DNA from: LMUY01 sp965199165
GTDB taxonomy: Bacteria > Pseudomonadota > Alphaproteobacteria > Acetobacterales > Acetobacteraceae
Direction: 5' to 3'
NCBI GenBank assembly: GCA_965199165.1
Contig: OZ240681.1
Coordinates: forward strand, 2,232,001 to 2,296,000
Length of the DNA stretch: 64,000 nucleotides
The notes below the pieces were generated by a model, which was not told the origin of the DNA, searched no databases, and saw only the letters and a list, made by a program, of their open reading frames with translations. Shown one piece after another: positions 60,413 to 64,000 of this stretch (positions are counted from its first letter, which is position 1; each line of letters begins with the position of its first letter). The translations under genes and the position numbers were made by a program.

Positions 60413-62005
60413 ATGCTTCGACGCAAGTTCATGTCGGGCCTTTCTGCAGCCGGTTTGGCCGGCGGCCTCGGCAAGCCAGCCGTCGCGCAGCCATCCGGCG
60501 CGCGCACGCTGATCTTCGTGCCGCAAGCGAACCTCACCAGCCTGGACCCGGTGTGGACGACCGCCACGGTGACGCGGAACTTCGCCTACCTCGTCTACGA
60601 CACGCTCTACGGCGTCGACGAGGCCTTGCAGCCACAGCCGCAGATGGCCCAGGGGCATCGCATCGACGACGATGGCAAGCGCTGGACGGTGACGCTGCGG
60701 CCGGGCCTGCGTTTCCATGACGGCTCGGCTGTCCGCGCGGTCGACTGCGCGGCCTCGCTGCGCCGCTGGATGAAGCGGGATTCGCTGGGCCAGACGGTCG
60801 CCAGCCGGCTGGACGCGATGGAGACGCCGGACGACGCGACGCTGGTGTTCCGCCTGAACAAGCCCTTCGCGTCGCTGGCCTGGGCGCTCGGCAAGTCGCA
60901 GCCGAGCCCACCCGTCATCATGCCCGCGCGCCTCGCCGAGACGGACGCCTTCAACGCGGTGACGGAGGTGGTTGGCAGCGGCCCGTTCCGCTTCCTGCCG
61001 GACCAATACGTCTCGGGCAGCCGGGCGGTATTCGCGAAGGTCGACGGCTACCTCCCGCGGGACGAGGCGCCCAGCGGTACTGCCGGGGCCAAGCGCCCCC
61101 TGATCGACCGGGTCGAGTGGCGGATCATCCCGGAGCCGGCCACGGCAGTGGCGGCGTTGCAGTCCGGCGAGGTCGATTGGATCGAGCAGCCGTTGACCGA
61201 CCTGCTGCCGCAGCTGCGCGCCAACCCGTCCGTGCGGGTGGAAAGGCTTGACCCGTTCGGGCTGTATCCCGTGCTGCGCTTCAACAGCATCCAGGGGCCG
61301 ACGGCGAACCAGGGGGTGCGTCAGGCGCTGCTGGCGGCGATCGACCCGGTGGAAGTCATGCAGGCGGTGATGGGGGACGACAGCAGCGCCTACCACGCGC
61401 CCGTCGGCTGCTTCCTGCCCGGCACCGAGTCCGCCAACGACGCCGGCATGGACCGGCTGGGCGGCCAGCGCCCGGTGTCCGACATCAAGCGGATGCTGGA
61501 TGCAGCGAAATACGACGGCGCACCGGTCGTGCTGCTGCACCCGACGGACCAGCCGTACTACGACGCCATGGCGCAGGTGACGCTGGCGACCTGCAAGCGG
61601 ATCGGCGTGGCCGTGACCGATGCGGCGATGGATTTCGGCACCGTGGTGCAACGCCGGGCCAGCAAGGAGCCGCTGGACCATGGCGGCTGGTCGATGTTCT
61701 CGTCGTCCTTCCCCGCCCTGGACTATGTCGATCCGCTCGGTGCCCCGGCGCTGCGCGGCAATGGCGCCGGAGCGTGGTTCGGCTGGCCCGTGGCGCCGAA
61801 GGTGGAGGCGGCGCGGGATGCCTGGCTGGACAGCGGCGATCCCGCGCAGCGCAAGCGGTTGGCCGCGGAGATGCAGGCGGCCGTGTTCGAAGCCGCGCCC
61901 TTCGCTCCGCTCGGCCAGTACTTCCAGAGCACGGCGTGGAACCGGCGGGTCACCGGGCAGCTCCGCGCGCCGGTGCCGGTGTTCTGGAACCTGCAGAAGG
62001 CTTAA
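60413..62005 (+). CDS. Dipeptide-type ABC substrate-binding protein, orphan
   Basis: A 530-residue family 5 binding protein with a twin-arginine-like signal (RRKFMSGLSAAGLAGG). ANLTSLDPVW, LRPGLRFHDGSAVRAVDC and VVGSGPFRFLPDQY mark the fold. ATG 60413 is preferred (GGGA just upstream), with in-frame ATGs at 60404 and 60377 as alternatives. The frame stays open for another 560 codons upstream, but that stretch is antisense to the glycosyltransferase and not real. No permease or ATPase lies beside it, so it probably feeds an importer elsewhere, perhaps one of those at 29626-47834. Confidence 0.87.
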   Translation: MLRRKFMSGLSAAGLAGGLGKPAVAQPSGARTLIFVPQANLTSLDPVWTTATVTRNFAYLVYDTLYGVDEALQPQPQMAQGHRIDDDGKRWTVTLRPGLRFHDGSAVRAVDCAASLRRWMKRDSLGQTVASRLDAMETPDDATLVFRLNKPFASLAWALGKSQPSPPVIMPARLAETDAFNAVTEVVGSGPFRFLPDQYVSGSRAVFAKVDGYLPRDEAPSGTAGAKRPLIDRVEWRIIPEPATAVAALQSGEVDWIEQPLTDLLPQLRANPSVRVERLDPFGLYPVLRFNSIQGPTANQGVRQALLAAIDPVEVMQAVMGDDSSAYHAPVGCFLPGTESANDAGMDRLGGQRPVSDIKRMLDAAKYDGAPVVLLHPTDQPYYDAMAQVTLATCKRIGVAVTDAAMDFGTVVQRRASKEPLDHGGWSMFSSSFPALDYVDPLGAPALRGNGAGAWFGWPVAPKVEAARDAWLDSGDPAQRKRLAAEMQAAVFEAAPFAPLGQYFQSTAWNRRVTGQLRAPVPVFWNLQKA

Positions 62006-62033
62006 GTCGCCGAGGGCGGGCGCTCTTGCTGAC

Positions 62034-62405
62034 CTAATGCGTCACCGGCCCGGCGGCTTGCCAGGCCTGGAGCGGCACGCCGCTCTTCGCCGCAAGCAGG
62101 GTGAAGTCCAACTCGATCTGATCGCAGGGCGGCTTGCCGCCGGGGAAGGCCTGCCGCTGTCCGTCGGCCACCCCGGCATTCAGAGCACGGGTCGCGTCGG
62201 CAGCTTGCCTCTCCGTCAGGTTGCGGCCGGCCTCCGCCATGATCTTCTGGGCGACCAAGTCGATGCGCTGGGTCGTCACGTGGCAGAGCGTCGCCAGTGC
62301 GATGCTTTGCCCGGCGTCATGCAGGCGGGTCAGCAGGGCCGGATCGGCGCCTGGGGCAGGTTGGGCCGACACCGCGCGGACGAGCCCGACGAGCGCAACG
62401 GCCAT
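62034..62405 (-). CDS. Small exported protein of unknown function
   Basis: A 123-residue protein with a short Sec-like signal (MAVALVGLVRAVSAQ, cleavage after SAQ). The mature part is mostly helical: ALLTRLHDAGQSIALATLCH, then IDLVAQKIMAEAGRNLTERQ, and contains two Cys (CHVTT and CDQIE) that could pair. I do not recognise a family. ATG 62405 or an upstream GTG is the start; no clear ribosome site. It follows a small stress-type protein gene on the same strand. Confidence 0.55.
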   Translation of the reverse strand: MAVALVGLVRAVSAQPAPGADPALLTRLHDAGQSIALATLCHVTTQRIDLVAQKIMAEAGRNLTERQAADATRALNAGVADGQRQAFPGGKPPCDQIELDFTLLAAKSGVPLQAWQAAGPVTH

Positions 62406-62454
62406 GGTCACGAACCGTGTGACGCCGACTGCGCTGCGACAGGTCGGTGCGGCG

Positions 62455-62814
62455 CTACGGCTCCGCCGCGGCACGGATTTCGGCGGGATGATAGCGGGAG
62501 AGGATGTCCAACACCGCATCGTAATGCTCGGTGGGGATCCGTGTCACCCGCACCACCGTTCCGCCGGCCTCCGGGGATCCGTCATGGATCACGTGTTCTA
62601 CGACATGGTCCTCGGCACCGAACAAGGCGGACCAGAGTCCGCCCACCTCTTCCTCCACGAACAGCGGGTGCTCGCGGGTAAGGTCGTCGCCCTCGCGCAC
62701 GTGGCGGTGGATCGATGCATCGGGCACACCCGCGCGGCGCAGCGCGGCGATGGCCTGGTCCGTGTGGTCTGCGGTGTCGTAGACCGCGACGACGGTGTCT
62801 TTCACCTTGAACAA
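62455..62814 (-). CDS. Small cytoplasmic protein, YflT-like stress domain
   Basis: A 119-residue acidic protein. VVAVYDTADHTDQAIAALRRAGVPDASI has the alternating beta-alpha pattern of the YflT/general-stress (PF11181-like) domain, in which a ferredoxin-like fold repeats; GTVVRVTRIPTEHYDAVLDIL supplies the last strand and helix. Function unknown. The start is a TTG at 62814 (LFKVKDTV, with a weak GCGGGG upstream); GTG 62805 is an alternative. The 60-bp gap to leuB holds nothing clear. Confidence 0.65.
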   Translation of the reverse strand: MFKVKDTVVAVYDTADHTDQAIAALRRAGVPDASIHRHVREGDDLTREHPLFVEEEVGGLWSALFGAEDHVVEHVIHDGSPEAGGTVVRVTRIPTEHYDAVLDILSRYHPAEIRAAAEP

Positions 62815-62874
62815 CCCCGCTGGATGGGTGGGGCCGTTACGTTATTCAAAAGAACCGCCGGGGTGAAGCCGCCG

Positions 62875-63990
62875 CTATGCCGCCAGCTTGTCCAGTTCGC
62901 GCAGGATGCTTTCGCCCATGACCGACGTGCCGACCTGGGCGGCGCCGGGCGCCATGACGTCCGCGGTGCGCAGCCCGCTGGCGAGCACGTTGGTGGCGGC
63001 ACGCTCGATCATCGCGGCGTCTTCCTCCATCGCGAAGGAGTGGCGCAGCAGCATGGCGAAACTCAGCAACTGCCCCAGCGGGTTGGCGATCCCGCGGCCG
63101 GCGATGTCCGGGGCGCTGCCATGGATCGGCTCGTACAACGCGTAGCGCCGCCCGGTCACCGGATCGACGTCGCCCAGGGTGGCCGAGGGCAGCATGCCCA
63201 GGCTGCCCGTCAGCATGGAGGCGAGGTCGCTCAGGATGTCGCCGAACAGGTTGGTGGTGACGATGACATCGAACTGGCGCGGGTTGCGCACCAGCTGCAT
63301 GGCGCAGTTGTCGGCATACATGTGGCTGAGCGTCACGTCCGTGAACTCGCGGGCGCCCAGGGCCGTCACGACCTGGCGCCACAGCAGGCCGCTCTCCATC
63401 ACGTTGGCCTTCTCCACGCTGCACAGGCGGTTCTGCCGCTTGCGCGCCAGCTCGAAGGCGACGCGCGCGACGCGTTCGATCTCGTGCGTGGCGTAGGTCT
63501 CGGTGTTGAAGCCGCGCTGCTGCCCATCCGGCAGCGTCTCGGTGCCGCGCGGCTCGCCGAAATAGATGCCGCCGGTGCCTTCGCGCACGATCATCAGGTC
63601 CAGCCCGCGCACCACCTCCGGCTTGAGCGTGGACGCGTCGAGCAAAGGGTCCAGCACGATGGCCGGGCGCAGGTTGGCGTAGAGGCCGAGCTCGCGCCGC
63701 AGCGCCAGGATGGCGATCTCCGGGCGGTTGTCGAACGGCTGCTTGTCCCATTTCGGCCCTCCCACCGAGCCGAACAGCACCGCGTCCGCTTCCTTGGCGC
63801 GCCCGATGGTGGCGGCGGAGATCGGGTGTCCGTTCGCATCGATGGCGGCGCCGCCCACCAAGTCCTCCGACAGCTCGAAGGTGGCGCGGCGGCGGCGCGC
63901 CATCCAGTCGATCACCCGGCGCACCTCGTGCATCAACTCGGGCCCGACGCCGTCACCGGGGAGCAGCAGCAGCTTCTTGTTCGCGGGCAT
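62875..63990 (-). CDS. leuB: 3-isopropylmalate dehydrogenase
   Basis: A 371-residue NAD-dependent beta-decarboxylating dehydrogenase of leucine synthesis. LLPGDGVGPELM (9-20), IVREGTGGIYFGEPRG, SVEKANVMESG and the signature NLFGDILSDLASMLTGSLGM are all present, with EPIHGSAPDIAG near the cofactor site. This separates it from tartrate and isocitrate dehydrogenases. GGAGGACCCG directly precedes the ATG at 63990. Other leu genes probably lie beyond the right edge. Confidence 0.96.
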   Translation of the reverse strand: MPANKKLLLLPGDGVGPELMHEVRRVIDWMARRRRATFELSEDLVGGAAIDANGHPISAATIGRAKEADAVLFGSVGGPKWDKQPFDNRPEIAILALRRELGLYANLRPAIVLDPLLDASTLKPEVVRGLDLMIVREGTGGIYFGEPRGTETLPDGQQRGFNTETYATHEIERVARVAFELARKRQNRLCSVEKANVMESGLLWRQVVTALGAREFTDVTLSHMYADNCAMQLVRNPRQFDVIVTTNLFGDILSDLASMLTGSLGMLPSATLGDVDPVTGRRYALYEPIHGSAPDIAGRGIANPLGQLLSFAMLLRHSFAMEEDAAMIERAATNVLASGLRTADVMAPGAAQVGTSVMGESILRELDKLAA

Positions 63991-64000
63991 CGGGTCCTCC

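Noticed and set aside
1..64000. CRISPR arrays, transposases, integrases, rRNA or tRNA genes
   Set aside because: Looked for spaced direct repeats, DDE transposase-like proteins and cloverleaf-like sequence by eye; none seen. A dedicated tRNA or IS scan would be needed to exclude small ones.

Overview
The window is high-GC DNA with dense, tightly packed genes and long antisense open frames. Gene content points to an alphaproteobacterium, probably a soil or water member of the Acetobacteraceae. This is inferred from family content (several Tat-exported dipeptide-type binding proteins, NMT1/THI5-like solute binding, a PaoABC-type oxidoreductase, WbsX-type glycosyltransferases), not from a marker gene. 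I saw no rRNA, tRNA, CRISPR array, prophage or insertion sequence.

Layout. (1) Bases 1-7927 are the left part of a surface-polysaccharide region: a 5'-truncated glycosyltransferase, GDP-L-fucose synthase, a 1208-residue three-module glycosyltransferase and a small coiled-coil/beta protein. (2) 8087-19881 is mixed metabolism: an SGNH-like hydrolase, a Tat-exported Gfo/Idh oxidoreductase, an amidohydrolase with a coupled COG0523 metallochaperone, an orphan NMT1-type binding protein with a ring-cleavage-type dioxygenase, an RraA-type aldolase, a TetR/SnoaL-like pair, a 3-hydroxyisobutyrate-dehydrogenase-like enzyme, a HAD hydrolase, the scar of a TetR-RND efflux locus, and a small secreted Tyr/Pro-rich protein. 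(3) 19944-25645 holds an SplB-like radical SAM protein, a methyltransferase-like protein and a paoABC-like molybdenum hydroxylase operon. (4) 25737-32834 is a compact cluster of a dimethylformamidase-type large subunit, an ABC binding protein, two permeases and a flavin monooxygenase. (5) 33049-47834 contains two complete dipeptide-type ABC importers that converge tail to tail. One starts with an N-acyl-D-amino-acid deacylase; the other is interleaved with two paralogous FAD amine/D-amino-acid oxidases. (6) 47980-53159 is a plus-strand run of small membrane protein, amidase, aldo-keto reductase, MFS exporter and SDR. (7) 53169-60265 resumes polysaccharide synthesis with rmlBACD (dTDP-L-rhamnose) and a second, 1215-residue three-module glycosyltransferase. 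(8) 60413-63990 has an orphan binding protein, two small proteins and leuB.

How the parts fit. The two ends supply nucleotide sugars (dTDP-rhamnose, GDP-fucose) and large multi-domain glycosyltransferases for a cell-surface glycan. Between them lie about 45 kb of uptake and hydrolysis genes aimed mainly at amide-bonded or N-acylated compounds: two deacylase/amidohydrolases, an amidase, a formamidase-like enzyme, amine oxidases and four dipeptide-type binding proteins. Operons are joined by stop/start overlaps of the form NTGA, often with GTG, TTG or even CTG starts. A family of CCCTCTCCC-type hairpins sits at four convergent gene junctions and probably serves as bidirectional terminators.
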